Positions 7,502 through 17,947 of a DNA stretch of 64,000 nucleotides are shown here, piece after piece. Origin of the DNA: Bog-793 sp050013835 (lineage in GTDB: Bacteria; Actinomycetota; Acidimicrobiia; Acidimicrobiales; Bog-793); the NCBI GenBank assembly GCA_050013835.1, contig JBEKEM010000003.1, forward strand, positions 62,001 through 126,000. Direction: 5' to 3'. The position numbers and the translations under genes are program-made. Under the pieces are notes generated by a model. That model was not told the origin of the DNA. It searched no databases and was given only the letters and a program-made list of their open reading frames with translations. The number at the start of each line of letters is the position of its first letter. Positions within the stretch are counted from its first letter, which is position 1.

Positions 7502-9663
7502 CCGCCTCGCGTGGCGTGCTCGCCACGGCGGTGACCCGCCAAGTCTTCGAGGGCATCAGTCCGCTCGGCAGGGCGGTCTTCTACGCGCTTTCGGCGGTGG
7601 CGGTGGCGACCTTCTGCTGGGGGACCTGGCGTCGGGTCCGCAAGTACCGGATGGGAAGGGCGGCGGGGCGCGGACCGAGGATCCGCGAGGCACTGGCCGG
7701 CCGGCTGCGCTCGATCGGATCCGGTACGTCGGTAACCAAGAGTGACCTCGCGGCCGGAATCGCCCACTTCCTCATCTTCTGGGGCTTTCTAGTCGCCCTC
7801 CTGGCGACGATCATCCTCACGATCGACACCGACATCGTCCGGAACGTCTCGCGGCTCGTCTCCGGGCACGAGGACAGCTTCTTCCACGGAACGTTCTTCA
7901 TCGTCTTCACCTTCACCGTCGACACAATGGGATTCGCGTTCCTCGTCGCCCTCGTCTACATGGCCCTGCGCCGCGGTGCCCGCTGGCGGAAGCGGCTGAG
8001 CTACGAGAGAGCTGACAAGCCCGTCGGCGGCTACTCGCGCGCGGCGATGCGGCAAGGCGACTGGCTCTTCCTTGCGCTGCTCCTCGCCATCCTCGTCACC
8101 GCCTACCTGCTGACCGGCCTGCGGATTCTCGGCCAGCACATGCCGTGGTTCACCGCGCTGAGCCCGTTCGGCCGGGCCGTGGCCGAGGTCTTCTCGGCCT
8201 TCGGTGTGACCTCGACCCAAGCACTTGCTGCGCACACCGTCATGTGGTGGGTGCACTCCACACTCGCGCTCGCATTCATCGCCTACATCCCATATTCCAA
8301 GGCCATGCACCTGGTCGTCGACGGGGCGAACCTGCTCGCGACGGACCGCTCGGCGACACTCCGGCTGCCCGCGCCGGCGACCGCCCATCCGGGATACGCG
8401 GCGATCTCAGACTTCACCTGGAAAGAGCTCCTCGACTTAGACGCCTGCACAAAATGCGGCCGTTGCCACGAGGTCTGCCCGGCGACCGCGGGCGGAGCGC
8501 CGCTCTCGCCACGCGACCTGATCCTCGACCTGCGCCAGTGGGTCGACGTCTCGACCGGCGGATTCACCCTGCTCGACCGGGAGCGCAGGCCGGAGCGCAC
8601 CGGTCCGCGCTCGGCAGGGGACGGCGCGAGAATCGCCGGCGACGTCATCACCGCCGACGCGCTGTGGTCCTGCACGACGTGCATGCACTGCGTCGACACC
8701 TGCCCGGTCGGCATCGAGCACGTGCCGACCATCGTCCAGCTGCGACGCAGCCTGGTGGACGAGGGGACCATGAGCTCGACCCTGCAGCAGTCGTTGCAGA
8801 ACCTCGCCACCCAGGGCAACTCGTTCGGGAGGTCGGCCAGGATGCGGAGTCGCTGGCTTAGGGAGCTCGACTTCCCGGTCCCCGACGCCCGCAGCCAGCC
8901 CGTGAAGTACCTCTGGTTCGTCGGCGACTACGCCAGCTTCGACGAACGGCTGCAGGAGACCTCCCGCATCCTCGCCCGGATCCTGCACAAAGCGGGCGTC
9001 GACTTCGGCCTCCTCTACGACGGGGAGCGGAACGCGGGCAACGACGTGCGTCGTGTCGGCGAGGAGGGCCTGTTCGAGATGCTCGCCGAGCACAACATCG
9101 CGGCGCTCTCCGGGGCCCGGTTCGAGGAGATCCTCACCACCGACCCGCACACACTCAACGCCCTGCGCAACGAGTACCCCGGACTGGGGGCGACTTACCG
9201 GGTCCGGCACTACACCGAACTCCTCGCCGAGCTGCTCGAGAGCGGGATGATCGGCGCCCGGCCCCTCGGGCACCGCGTCACCTACCACGATCCGTGCTAC
9301 CTCGCCCGCTACAACGGCGTGACCGAGGCGCCGCGGCGAATCCTGCGCGCGCTCGGTTGCGATCTCGTCGAGATGCCGCGCCACGGCGCCGACACCTTCT
9401 GCTGCGGCGCGGGCGGTGGCCGGATCTGGATGGACGACGATCTCCTCACGGAGCGCCCGAGCGAGATCCGGATCGCCGAAGCGCTCGGCCTGGACGTCTC
9501 CCAGTTCGTCGTCGCCTGCCCGAAGGACGCGACGATGTTCGCGGACGCCGTGAAGACCGCCGGGGCCGAGGACCGCCTCGCCGTCCGGGACATCACCTTC
9601 CTCGTCGCCGAGGCGCTCGCCGAGCCGGCCGCATCGGGCCCGGTCGGGGTGACCGTGCGATGA
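7498..9663 (+). CDS. etfD: EtfD-like membrane iron-sulfur protein (NarI-like membrane part + HdrC/HdrD part)
   Basis: A 721-aa protein starting at ATG 7498 (ATGA overlap with etfA); longer upstream starts are out of context. Roughly residues 20-310 hold several hydrophobic helices (LSAVAVATFCWGTW, FLIFWGFLVALLATIIL, LFLALLLAILVTAYLLTG, HSTLALAFIAYI) that fit a heme-b/quinone NarI-like domain. Two ferredoxin motifs follow (CTKCGRCHEVCP and CTTCMHCVDTCP), then a CCG domain (HDPCYLARYNG, FCCGAGGG, VACPKD). The same order is seen in EtfD of Mycobacterium, which connects EtfAB to the respiratory chain. It probably moves electrons from EtfAB to menaquinone at the membrane. Alternative: a sHdr-linked HdrD/DsrK-like protein. 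Confidence 0.85.
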   Translation: MTASRGVLATAVTRQVFEGISPLGRAVFYALSAVAVATFCWGTWRRVRKYRMGRAAGRGPRIREALAGRLRSIGSGTSVTKSDLAAGIAHFLIFWGFLVALLATIILTIDTDIVRNVSRLVSGHEDSFFHGTFFIVFTFTVDTMGFAFLVALVYMALRRGARWRKRLSYERADKPVGGYSRAAMRQGDWLFLALLLAILVTAYLLTGLRILGQHMPWFTALSPFGRAVAEVFSAFGVTSTQALAAHTVMWWVHSTLALAFIAYIPYSKAMHLVVDGANLLATDRSATLRLPAPATAHPGYAAISDFTWKELLDLDACTKCGRCHEVCPATAGGAPLSPRDLILDLRQWVDVSTGGFTLLDRERRPERTGPRSAGDGARIAGDVITADALWSCTTCMHCVDTCPVGIEHVPTIVQLRRSLVDEGTMSSTLQQSLQNLATQGNSFGRSARMRSRWLRELDFPVPDARSQPVKYLWFVGDYASFDERLQETSRILARILHKAGVDFGLLYDGERNAGNDVRRVGEEGLFEMLAEHNIAALSGARFEEILTTDPHTLNALRNEYPGLGATYRVRHYTELLAELLESGMIGARPLGHRVTYHDPCYLARYNGVTEAPRRILRALGCDLVEMPRHGADTFCCGAGGGRIWMDDDLLTERPSEIRIAEALGLDVSQFVVACPKDATMFADAVKTAGAEDRLAVRDITFLVAEALAEPAASGPVGVTVR

Positions 9664-9775
9664 GCGGCCGCCTGCCCGCCGGTGCCGTCACGGCATCCCG
9701 GTCGGCGCCGCTTTTCGCGGGCGGCCCGCCGGATCACGGGAGAAGACCACCAGGAACCGAACGGGAGTTGGGGCG

Positions 9776-10210
9776 ATGACCTCAGTCAACAACTGCGATA
9801 TTCCCGACGATCTGTACTACGTCGTGGAGAAACACGTGTGGGCGCGTCCCGAAGGCGAGCTCGTGACGGTCGGGATGACCGACGTCGCCCAGCACATGGC
9901 CAAGACCATCGTGGCGGTGACACCGAAGGCGGTGGGCGCGGCGGTGAAAAAGGGGCGCAATATCGCGACGGTCGAGAGCGGCAAGTGGGTCGGCGCCGTC
10001 TCCGCCCCGGTGAGCGGCGAGATCGTCGCCGTCAACGAGGCGCTCGCCACCTCGCCGGGCCTCATCAACTCGGACCCGTACGGCGCGGGCTGGGTCATCC
10101 GGCTGCGACCGACCGACTGGGGGGCCGACGCCACCGATCTCGCCACCGGCCCGACGGGCGTCGAGGCCTACCGCCGCTTCCTCGAAGCCGAGGGCATCTC
10201 CTGCGAATGA
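9776..10210 (+). CDS. lbpA: Lipoate-binding protein LbpA
   Basis: A 144-aa H-protein-like carrier with the LbpA-type lipoylation motif ESGKWVGAVSAPVSGE; the modified lysine is K70. ATG 9776 is preceded by a GGGAG site. LbpA is essential for sHdr-dependent sulfur oxidation and differs from GcvH in its ESGKW context, as here. It comes 112 bp after the EtfD-like gene and just before a DsrE-family gene, a usual sHdr neighbour. A glycine-cleavage role is unlikely because gcvT and gcvP are absent. It would carry a sulfur substrate on lipoamide to the Hdr-like complex encoded outside this window. Expected substrate of the ligases at 1039 and 3514. Confidence 0.88.
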   Translation: MTSVNNCDIPDDLYYVVEKHVWARPEGELVTVGMTDVAQHMAKTIVAVTPKAVGAAVKKGRNIATVESGKWVGAVSAPVSGEIVAVNEALATSPGLINSDPYGAGWVIRLRPTDWGADATDLATGPTGVEAYRRFLEAEGISCE

Positions 10211-10221
10211 GGGCGGGCCCA

Positions 10222-10238
10222 GGGCCGGCCCACGGCCC
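10222..10238 (+). terminator. Possible stem-loop after lbpA
   Basis: GGGCCG and CGGCCC form a perfect 6-bp stem around the 5-nt loop GCCCA, 11 bp after the lbpA stop. No T-run follows, so it is at best a weak terminator or an RNA-stabilising hairpin in a GC-rich genome, where such stems also arise by chance. Confidence 0.25.
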
Positions 10239-10393
10239 CCGTGACCGCCGCGGATCCGGCAATCCCGGGCCGACGCGAACAAACTACAGTTCGTCTATCG
10301 CATCTAGGACATTGCTGCACTAAACAACGAGAGGGCGCCTTGGCCGCGGCTTTCCGGCCCCGGGCCGATGACACCCAGTCAGGGGAGAACGAC

Positions 10394-10924
10394 ATGGACG
10401 ACACGGACAGGAAGGTCACCACCACCGCCGACGCCTCCGACGGCGACGAGCCGAAGCGAATGTCCGTCATCTGCTGGAGCAACGACCTCGACCGGGTCTG
10501 GCCGGTCATGATCCTCGCCACGACTGCGGCCGCTTCGGGTCTCGAAGTCGACGTCTTCTTCACGTTCTGGGGGTTGCGGGTGCTGCAGAAGAACGGTAAG
10601 CGGGTCACCGGCGACAACTGGATGCAAAAGGCCGAATCGTTGTTCGACCGAGGAGGGAACGAGCACCTCAAGCTGAGCAAGTTGCACTTCGGGGGGATGG
10701 GTACCTCCATGATCAAGATGCTGGCGAAAGAGCACAACGTCGCCAGCGTGCCCGAGCTGATGGAGATGGCGATCGAGGCAGGCGTGCGACTTCATCCCTG
10801 CCAGATGACCATGGACCTCTACGGGTTGAAGCCCTCCGATTTCGTCGACGGGGTGCAGCCCACGCTCGGCGCGGCGAGCTTCATCGACATGGCCGCCCGT
10901 TCCGACATTCAGCTCTTCATCTGA
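10394..10924 (+). CDS. DsrE/DsrF-family (DsrE3-like) sulfur carrier protein
   Basis: A 176-aa protein starting at ATG 10394 with AGGGGAG 8 bp upstream; earlier in-frame starts lack a site. After about 20 polar residues the DsrE fold begins with RMSVICWSNDLDRVWP. The family's ATTAAASGLEVDVFFTFWGL strand-helix unit and a conserved-position cysteine (C136 in RLHPCQMTMDLYG) are visible. DsrE proteins bind persulfide on such cysteines and deliver sulfur in the cytoplasm together with TusA and rhodanese. DsrE3-type genes are regular members of sHdr loci, so it probably feeds sulfur to LbpA or the Hdr-like complex. TusA and rhodanese genes are not in this window and may lie upstream. Confidence 0.82.
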   Translation: MDDTDRKVTTTADASDGDEPKRMSVICWSNDLDRVWPVMILATTAAASGLEVDVFFTFWGLRVLQKNGKRVTGDNWMQKAESLFDRGGNEHLKLSKLHFGGMGTSMIKMLAKEHNVASVPELMEMAIEAGVRLHPCQMTMDLYGLKPSDFVDGVQPTLGAASFIDMAARSDIQLFI

Positions 10925-10975
10925 ACCGGCACTCCGACGAAGGAAACCCGGCGATCCGAGCAGGCGAATGTCCAC

Positions 10976-11010
10976 TGTCGCTACTACACTGAATCAGTTA
11001 CAATAGTGGA
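10976..11010 (+). promoter_or_regulatory. Candidate promoter/operator ahead of the encapsulin gene
   Basis: The 370-bp gap 10925-11294 has no convincing gene. It contains a perfect palindrome, ACTGA-A-TCAGT (10988-10998), directly followed by TACAAT (10999-11004), which could be a -10 element; no good -35 box is seen. A repressor bound here would block that promoter. The Rrf2-family gene at 14005 in the same cluster is the obvious candidate regulator. The encapsulin start lies about 290 bp downstream, so the leader would be long. Pattern seen directly; function inferred. Confidence 0.35.
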
Positions 11011-11294
11011 GAATGGCTGTACAACAGGGGCGCCCTGGTCGGTGGGTCACGGGGGTTGGAATCAGCCAATCCGGGCGACGACCGGGTCACCTTGGCGCCG
11101 GATGTCACGCCCGCCCCGGCGGACGGGTGCCGACGCCGGCAGAGATGGCGTTCGACCCGGAGGATCGTTGGCAATGCGGCGCACACCATTGCGGACCTCG
11201 CGCCAGATGACTCCTCCGGCGCGTGACGGCTTCCACACGACTCACGACCTCCCGGTCAGCACACCGGGGCAGTCCCCGAGGGAAAGGTCCGGCA

Positions 11295-12210
11295 ATGCCC
11301 AGATCAGCGACAAGTAGCACGCCGACGAATCTCGCCCTGAGCGATACCGCGGCACGTCAACTCGCGAATGTCTCGAAGAGCACCGCGCAGCTCGACACCA
11401 TCACACCGCGATGGCTGATCAAGATGCTGCAGTGGGTGCCGGTCGAGGCCGGAAGCTACCGGCTGAACCGCGTCAAGGACTCGGGGGTCACCACCGTCGC
11501 CACGTCGGCGCGGGATGGAGCCGAGCTGCCGACGACACACCTCGGCTACTACGAGACACCTCGTGAGTACTTCCTCGACACGGTGGCCACCGTCCTCGAC
11601 GTCCCCACCCGGATCTCTGACCTGTACGGCAGCCCGTTCGACCAGATCGCCGAGCAGGTCCGGCTCACGGTCGAGACGGTGAAGGAGCGCCAGGAGACCG
11701 AACTACTCAACAATGCCGGCTTCGGGCTGCTCGCCTCCGTCGACGCCGACCAACGCTTCTCCACCCTCACCGGTCCCCCGACCCCCGACGATCTCGACGA
11801 GCTGATCACCAGAGTTTGGAAGGAACCGGCGTTCTTCCTGGCCCATCCCCGCGCCATCGCGGCCTTCGGCCGCGAGTGCACGCGCCGCGGCGTCCCGCCG
11901 GCGACGGTGAGCATCCACGGCTCGCAGTTCATCACCTGGCGCGGTCTGCCGATCGTCCCCTCCGACAAGGTACCGGTCGTCGGCGGGAGATCGAAGGTGC
12001 TCCTGCTGCGGGTCGGCGAAGAGCGCCAGGGCGTGATCGGTCTGTATCAGCCGGGACTGGCTGGCGAACACTCGCCGGGGCTCTCGGTGCGCCACATGGG
12101 CATCAGCCGCGATGGCGTCGCGTCCTACCTGATCTCGCTGTACTGCTCGCTCGCCGTTCTCACGCCTGACGCGCTCGCCGTGCTCGACGACGTGGAAGTC
12201 GACAAGTTCC

Positions 12211-12236
<26 letters not shown>
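11295..12236 (+). CDS. Family 2A encapsulin shell protein (SrpI-like)
   Basis: A 313-aa shell protein; ATG 11295 has a purine-rich GAGGGAAAGG upstream. Its N-terminal region, with TAARQLANVSKSTAQ and ITPRWLIKMLQWVPVEAG, then YRLNRVKD, is typical of family 2A encapsulins, which have an HK97-type capsid fold. The middle contains the E-loop-like region and LLASVDADQRFSTLTGPPTPDDLDELI. Family 2A shells enclose a cysteine desulfurase and are reported to accumulate elemental sulfur. The cargo gene overlaps this one by 26 bp. Its position right after sulfur-oxidation genes suggests a store or buffer of sulfur, but that link is inferred from layout only. Confidence 0.88.
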
Positions 12237-13953
<1,717 letters not shown>

Positions 13954-14004
13954 CGCGTCGTTCTGCCGCGTGTGGCGAGGTCACGGAAGCGTCAAGATAG
14001 GGGC

Positions 14005-14565
14005 ATGCGGATCTCCTCCAAAGCCGACTACGCCATCCGGGCCGTCGTCGAGCTCGCCACGCTCGAGGACTCCTGGCCGGTGAAGGCGGAGACACTCGCC
14101 ACGGCTCAGGACATCCCCGGGAAGTTCCTTTTGAACATCCTGTTCGAGCTGAAACGTGCCGGCATCGTCGCCAGTCAACGCGGCAACGAGGGCGGTTTCC
14201 GCCTCGGGCGCGCGGCGACGCAGATCAGCCTGGCCGACATCGTGCGCGCCGTCGAGGGGCCCCTCGCCCAAGTCGGCGACGTCCGCCCCGACCAGCTCGA
14301 GTACCGGGGCTCGGCCGAACCCCTGGTCGAGGTCTGGATCGCCGTGCGTGAGCACATCCGCACGATCCTCGAGTCGGTCTCGGTTGCCGACATCGCGACG
14401 CGCAACATCCCCCTCACCGTGCGGCTCATCACCGCCGACCCCGAGGTCTGGATGCCGCACACCCCGGGCACGGTCCCCGGACCCCAGGCCGTGCGGGTCG
14501 CCGGGTCGACCTCCCGCACCCGCGGCGTCGTAACCTCCACGACCCGGATCCCCACGAGACGCTGA
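14005..14565 (+). CDS. Rrf2-family transcriptional regulator lacking Fe-S cysteines
   Basis: A 186-aa Rrf2 protein starting at ATG 14005. The N-terminal winged helix is clear (RISSKADYAIRAVVELA, DIPGKFLLNILFELKRAGIVASQRGNEGGFRL). IscR/NsrR-type members hold three cysteines around residues 90-110; here no cysteine is present in the whole protein, so it cannot bind an Fe-S cluster in that way. It may instead sense cysteine or sulfur metabolites, as CymR-type Rrf2 proteins do, and control the encapsulin/desulfurase genes. The C-terminal 40 residues are polar and probably unstructured. Regulation of the palindrome at 10988 is a guess. Confidence 0.85.
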   Translation: MRISSKADYAIRAVVELATLEDSWPVKAETLATAQDIPGKFLLNILFELKRAGIVASQRGNEGGFRLGRAATQISLADIVRAVEGPLAQVGDVRPDQLEYRGSAEPLVEVWIAVREHIRTILESVSVADIATRNIPLTVRLITADPEVWMPHTPGTVPGPQAVRVAGSTSRTRGVVTSTTRIPTRR

Positions 14566-14587
14566 CTCCCCGCAGCCAGCCCTCCCC

Positions 14588-15240
14588 CTAATGGGGGGCG
14601 GCGAAAGACCAGACGACGGCGAAGTAACAGGCGCTCGCGACGACCACGATCGAGTGCCAGACCTCGTGGTAGCCGAAGACCTCGGGAACGGGGTCAGGCC
14701 ACCGCACCGCGAGAACCCCGGCGCCGGCGCTGTACAGGAGCCCCATCGAGCCGACCAGGATGAACTGGGTCGTGCTCAGGTCATGGATCGCCGCGGGCAG
14801 GGTGACCGCAGGGAGCCATCCGACCAACAGGTAGGCCCAGGAGGTGAGACGAAGCGTCGCCTCGAACCGGATCGCGATTGTCACCACGGCGGCAGCTACC
14901 CCAAACCATCCGAGGCCGAGCACGACGAGAGAGACCGTGCCGGGGACCCCGAGCAGACAGTACGGAGTGAAGCACGCCGCGATGAACACGTAGATCATCG
15001 CGTGGTCGGCCTTGCGCGCACGCCGGCGGGCGGCGGGCGACCAGGGCAACAGGTGGTAGCCGGCGCTCACGGCGTACAGCCCTACGAGAGCGAGCGCGTA
15101 CAACCCCACACCTCCGCCGACGCCGTCTCGACAAACGAGAACGACACTGGCGGGAAGCGCCACAACAAGCGCCCCGAGATGGATGAGACCACGCCCCCGG
15201 GGTGACTCGGCGCTGCCGGAGGGACGCTGCCGACGGTGCG
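14588..15240 (-). pseudogene. Hemolysin III/YqfA-family membrane protein, 5'-truncated
   Basis: The frame encodes a seven-helix hemolysin III/PAQR-type protein: RGLIHLGALVVALPAS at the start, the conserved SAGYHLLPWSP, KADHAMIYVFIAACFTP and YHEVWHSIVVVASACY. The alignment to the family begins at RGLIH, but no ATG, GTG or TTG start lies immediately before it. Upstream the frame runs into antisense of the transposase remnant at 15236. The gene has therefore lost its start and promoter, probably through the transposon insertion. It converges with the Rrf2 gene, 22 bp apart. It could still be expressed from a CTG codon, but this is unlikely. Confidence 0.65.
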
Positions 15241-15562
15241 TCGTTCGCCGGGGCCGATTCAGCTCGGTCTCTACCAGGACGTCGCCTTCGGTGAGACCGA
15301 GTGGTTCGCGCGCTGGAACAAACGCGACCGGGTGGAGGGCTCCTTTGGCACCCTGAAGGGCCTCGCCGTCACCAACTGGGGCCACGACTACCACCACTTC
15401 TTCGGGCTGGTCCGCGAGACACGGGTGGCTACCTTCGCCATCATCGCCCACAACGTACACATCCAGGCAGCTGGGGGGCTTTCGAGAACTCTTTGGCGAC
15501 CCATTCGAGAACGCCTGCTGGTAACGGGGGCGGGACTTGAACACGCGACCTTCGGGTTATGA
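15236..15562 (+). pseudogene. Transposase C-terminal remnant
   Basis: The frame reads like the last ~85 residues of a DDE transposase: WNKRDRVEGSFGTLKGLAVTNWGHDYHHFFGL, broken here as RDRVEGSFGTLKG and RETRVATFAIIAHNVH. There is no start region, and beyond about 15490 the frame simply runs through the tRNA-derived att sequence to a stop. No terminal inverted repeats are evident. It marks an older insertion that also cut the hemolysin III gene, next to the left end of the integrated element. Confidence 0.6.
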
Positions 15563-15563
15563 G
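15525..15563 (-). repeat. Left attachment site: decayed 3' half of tRNA-fMet
   Basis: Thirty-nine bases match 63551-63589 with four mismatches; the last 19 (15545-15563, gcgaccttcgggttatgag) are identical and cover the anticodon loop and variable region. Read on the minus strand, the T-arm is GCGTG-TTCAAGT-CCCGC with one mispair, unlike GCAGG/CCTGC in the intact gene. This fits the displaced original tRNA end, drifting since integration. Confidence 0.78.
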
Positions 15564-16423
15564 ACCTATTCGGACCGTCCGCCCCGTTTTCCACGGTCCT
15601 CCACAGTGGCCTAGATTTGCCATTCTACCTGGGCTTTTGCCTGCCTCTCGGCCCTGAACTGCGATTGGCCAACTTGCATGTTTCGGAGATTTTTTGGGAT
15701 TTTTTTGGGATGACAACCTTCGGGTTCCGCCCCGAAGGTCGCTTGGACAGGCTCCGGAGAGGGGCCCAGTGTCTCCCTCCGGGCGCTCGACTGAGGATTT
15801 GCTCCAGCAGAGAAAGCACCCCGAACTCGGGCGCTCCGACCTCCAACCGTGAGACCACCAAGGTGCTCGGGCTCCCGTCCTCGTCCAGGGGAATGGTTTC
15901 CTCTCAATGAATCCACTTCTCGCGGAGGTCCCTACCATGACCACCGCATCCACAATTCGCAGTTGGCCCGAACGCCCCTCACGTCTACATTCAGCTCCAA
16001 GAGACTCTCGATCAGCTTGGCCGACTGGCTGATGTCCTACCTGCCTGACTCTCCCACCCGACGACCGTCTCCGCGAGCACGCCAAGGCCCGAGCTACTCG
16101 ATCCGCTTTGAAGGTCGTTGTCGCTCGTCGCGCTGACCACGATCCCAGCCGGCGCCACTACTCGCACGCGGGCTGCGAGCGTCATCGACGTCTCCTCGTT
16201 GTTGCCGCCGAAGACGAGGGCGCCGGATCCTGGTACCGACGGGACGGTCTTTGCGGCTCATACGAGAAAGCGCGCGTCAGGAGAGATCTTGAGGCTTCTC
16301 CCGATTGGTTCCAGGCGAGCGCAAACTCAGGCGTCTCGCTCCGCTACGCGCCTGTGAGGATGTTCTCTGCGGGATCAAGCGGCTGTGCACCTGCCTTCGG
16401 CATAATCCGACACTCCACTCCAT
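15564..16423. other. 860-bp stretch without an intact gene; contains a degenerate small ORF
   Basis: Between the left att site and the kinase gene no full-length gene is convincing. At 15937 an ATG with GCGGAGG upstream opens a frame that is interrupted. Joining the frames would give a small helical protein with VYIQLQETLDQLGRLADVLP and DDRLREHAKARATRSALK, ending near 16136, which reads like a decayed ~65-residue gene with at least two frameshifts. The rest holds no tRNA, repeat or clear promoter that I can see apart from the arm-like motifs at 15688. Confidence 0.35.
15688..15712 (+). repeat. Paired TTTTGGGAT motifs near left end (possible integrase arm site)
   Basis: Two direct copies of T(5-7)GGGAT lie 125 bp inside the left att site. 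A very similar pair occurs at 63461-63487, about 65-130 bp inside the right end and in the same orientation. Symmetric placement near both ends suggests arm-type binding sites of the tyrosine integrase or of an accessory factor. Confidence 0.4.
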
Positions 16424-17947
16424 TCAACGCTCTGTCTTGTACAAAGACTCCACAAGCTCCCTGATGATCGGGTGCAGTGATCTGCACTTAGCCTCGCTGA
16501 TTGTCCAGGTAGTCGCGCCCACGCTTGCGCGTCGGATCCCCTCCGCGGCGGCCATGGCTAGCTGTGGCGTCCGAATTCGTTGAAGTATCCCGATAGCAAC
16601 ATCTTGAACGTGAAAGCGATTATGACTGGAACCCATTTCGAGAAGCGCGTACACGGAATCGCGCATCACGTCTTCATCATTCGCCACTTCAACCGCATTG
16701 TCGAGGAAGTCTGCGATGACATCGCAGAAGCCGAAGGGCCACTGCGTGTGCGCAACAGGATCTGCATAACGCCCTATTAGTGCTCGATACGACTCGGGAT
16801 CTCGCTCCCAAAGTCGGGCCAGAGCATCTCTCGACATGCGGGGAATAGTCATGAGAAGGTCAGGCTCAAGACCTGGACCGATGAAGGCAAGGTCAAGCAA
16901 ATCGTCCAAGGCAGAATCATCAGCCTCGTTGGCTGCCAAGCGCTTCGATAAGTCCGTGGCTCGGTCTTCGGGCGATGACCACTGCTCCTGGGCGGCCGCG
17001 AGTGTCTCGATGGCTGCCAGCATCTCCTCAGCCGAGGAGTAGCGCTCACGCTCGCGCTGACGGGTCGCTCTTCGTACGACCGGAGTAAAGCGACCCTCGA
17101 CGGCATCGATATTGATCGGCAATTGACCTGTGACCAGGTGATGAAGCAACTTTCCTACGCTGAAGATGTCTGCAGGTGCCTCCGCGAACCTCGCTCTCTC
17201 CCATGCTTCAGGTGCCGAATAGAAGAACGTGCCAATCCCCTGCATGGTGGATGTCAACGCCGTGGTGGTCCGCTCAGCCTCCCGAGCCAAACCGAAATCT
17301 GAAATAGCCCAGTTGTCAGTCTGAAGGCGCAGAACGTTTGCCGGTTTGATGTCTCGGTGAAAGATGCCCTTCTTGTGGACATACGCGAGACCTGCCAAGA
17401 GTTGCCGCATGATGTGGAGGATCTCGTCATCTTTTCCCACGTAACGATCAGCTTCGTCGGCGAGACTGCCCTTGGCTAACGGCATCGAGTACCAGAATGA
17501 CCCGTGATCATCCTCGCCAGCGTCCAGAATCGGAACGATGTTGGGATGCCGACAATCTCGAACCAGCCGAAGCTCGCGTTCAAATCTCCGACGGACTTCC
17601 GTATCGGTCAGGTCACGAAGAATCTTGATTGCGACCACGGGGTTGCTCGCCGAATCGACCTCGCTCATGTCCGACGCTCGATAGACATCTGCGAAGCCTC
17701 CGGAGTCCAGAGGCTCAGGGTCAAGCAAGTACTTACCGGCCAGAACGATGCGTTCTTGGGTTGGCCTTCCCGAGTTACGCCTCAACCCCGAGGTGTTCCA
17801 CTGGACCACGGCATCAAGGTCCCAGATCGGTCCAGCGGCGATCTCGCCGATTGGTTCTGGAATCCCTTTTGCCCTTCGCAGCTGGCTGACCCTGCCTCGT
17901 GATATACCCAGCTCAGCGGCGACTTCCTTCACTCCGCCTAGCCGCAT
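16424..17947 (-). CDS. Serine/threonine protein kinase with N-terminal helix-turn-helix
   Basis: A 507-aa protein. Residues 1-60 form a MerR/excisionase-like HTH (KEVAAELGISRGRVSQLRRA). A full kinase domain follows at about 70-320: glycine-rich LDSGGFADVY, VAIKIL with the ATP lysine, HRDIKPANV catalytic loop, ISDFG and APEAWE. All key residues for activity are present. The C-terminal 190 residues look like a helical repeat region with no recognised domain and contain no membrane helix, unlike PknB-type kinases. It may phosphorylate targets while bound to DNA or act as a sensor kinase in defence. It is the first intact gene inside the element and is transcribed toward the left end. Target unknown. 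Confidence 0.82.
   Translation of the reverse strand: MRLGGVKEVAAELGISRGRVSQLRRAKGIPEPIGEIAAGPIWDLDAVVQWNTSGLRRNSGRPTQERIVLAGKYLLDPEPLDSGGFADVYRASDMSEVDSASNPVVAIKILRDLTDTEVRRRFERELRLVRDCRHPNIVPILDAGEDDHGSFWYSMPLAKGSLADEADRYVGKDDEILHIMRQLLAGLAYVHKKGIFHRDIKPANVLRLQTDNWAISDFGLAREAERTTTALTSTMQGIGTFFYSAPEAWERARFAEAPADIFSVGKLLHHLVTGQLPINIDAVEGRFTPVVRRATRQRERERYSSAEEMLAAIETLAAAQEQWSSPEDRATDLSKRLAANEADDSALDDLLDLAFIGPGLEPDLLMTIPRMSRDALARLWERDPESYRALIGRYADPVAHTQWPFGFCDVIADFLDNAVEVANDEDVMRDSVYALLEMGSSHNRFHVQDVAIGILQRIRTPQLAMAAAEGIRRASVGATTWTISEAKCRSLHPIIRELVESLYKTER

Noticed and set aside
9660..9779. 39-codon frame overlapping the EtfD-like stop
   Set aside because: ATGA overlap is tempting, but the peptide is basic and random-looking and no homologue pattern is apparent.
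11006..11317. 103-codon plus-strand frame ahead of the encapsulin gene
   Set aside because: No motif, biased composition, and it ends inside the encapsulin gene; a regulatory leader is more plausible.
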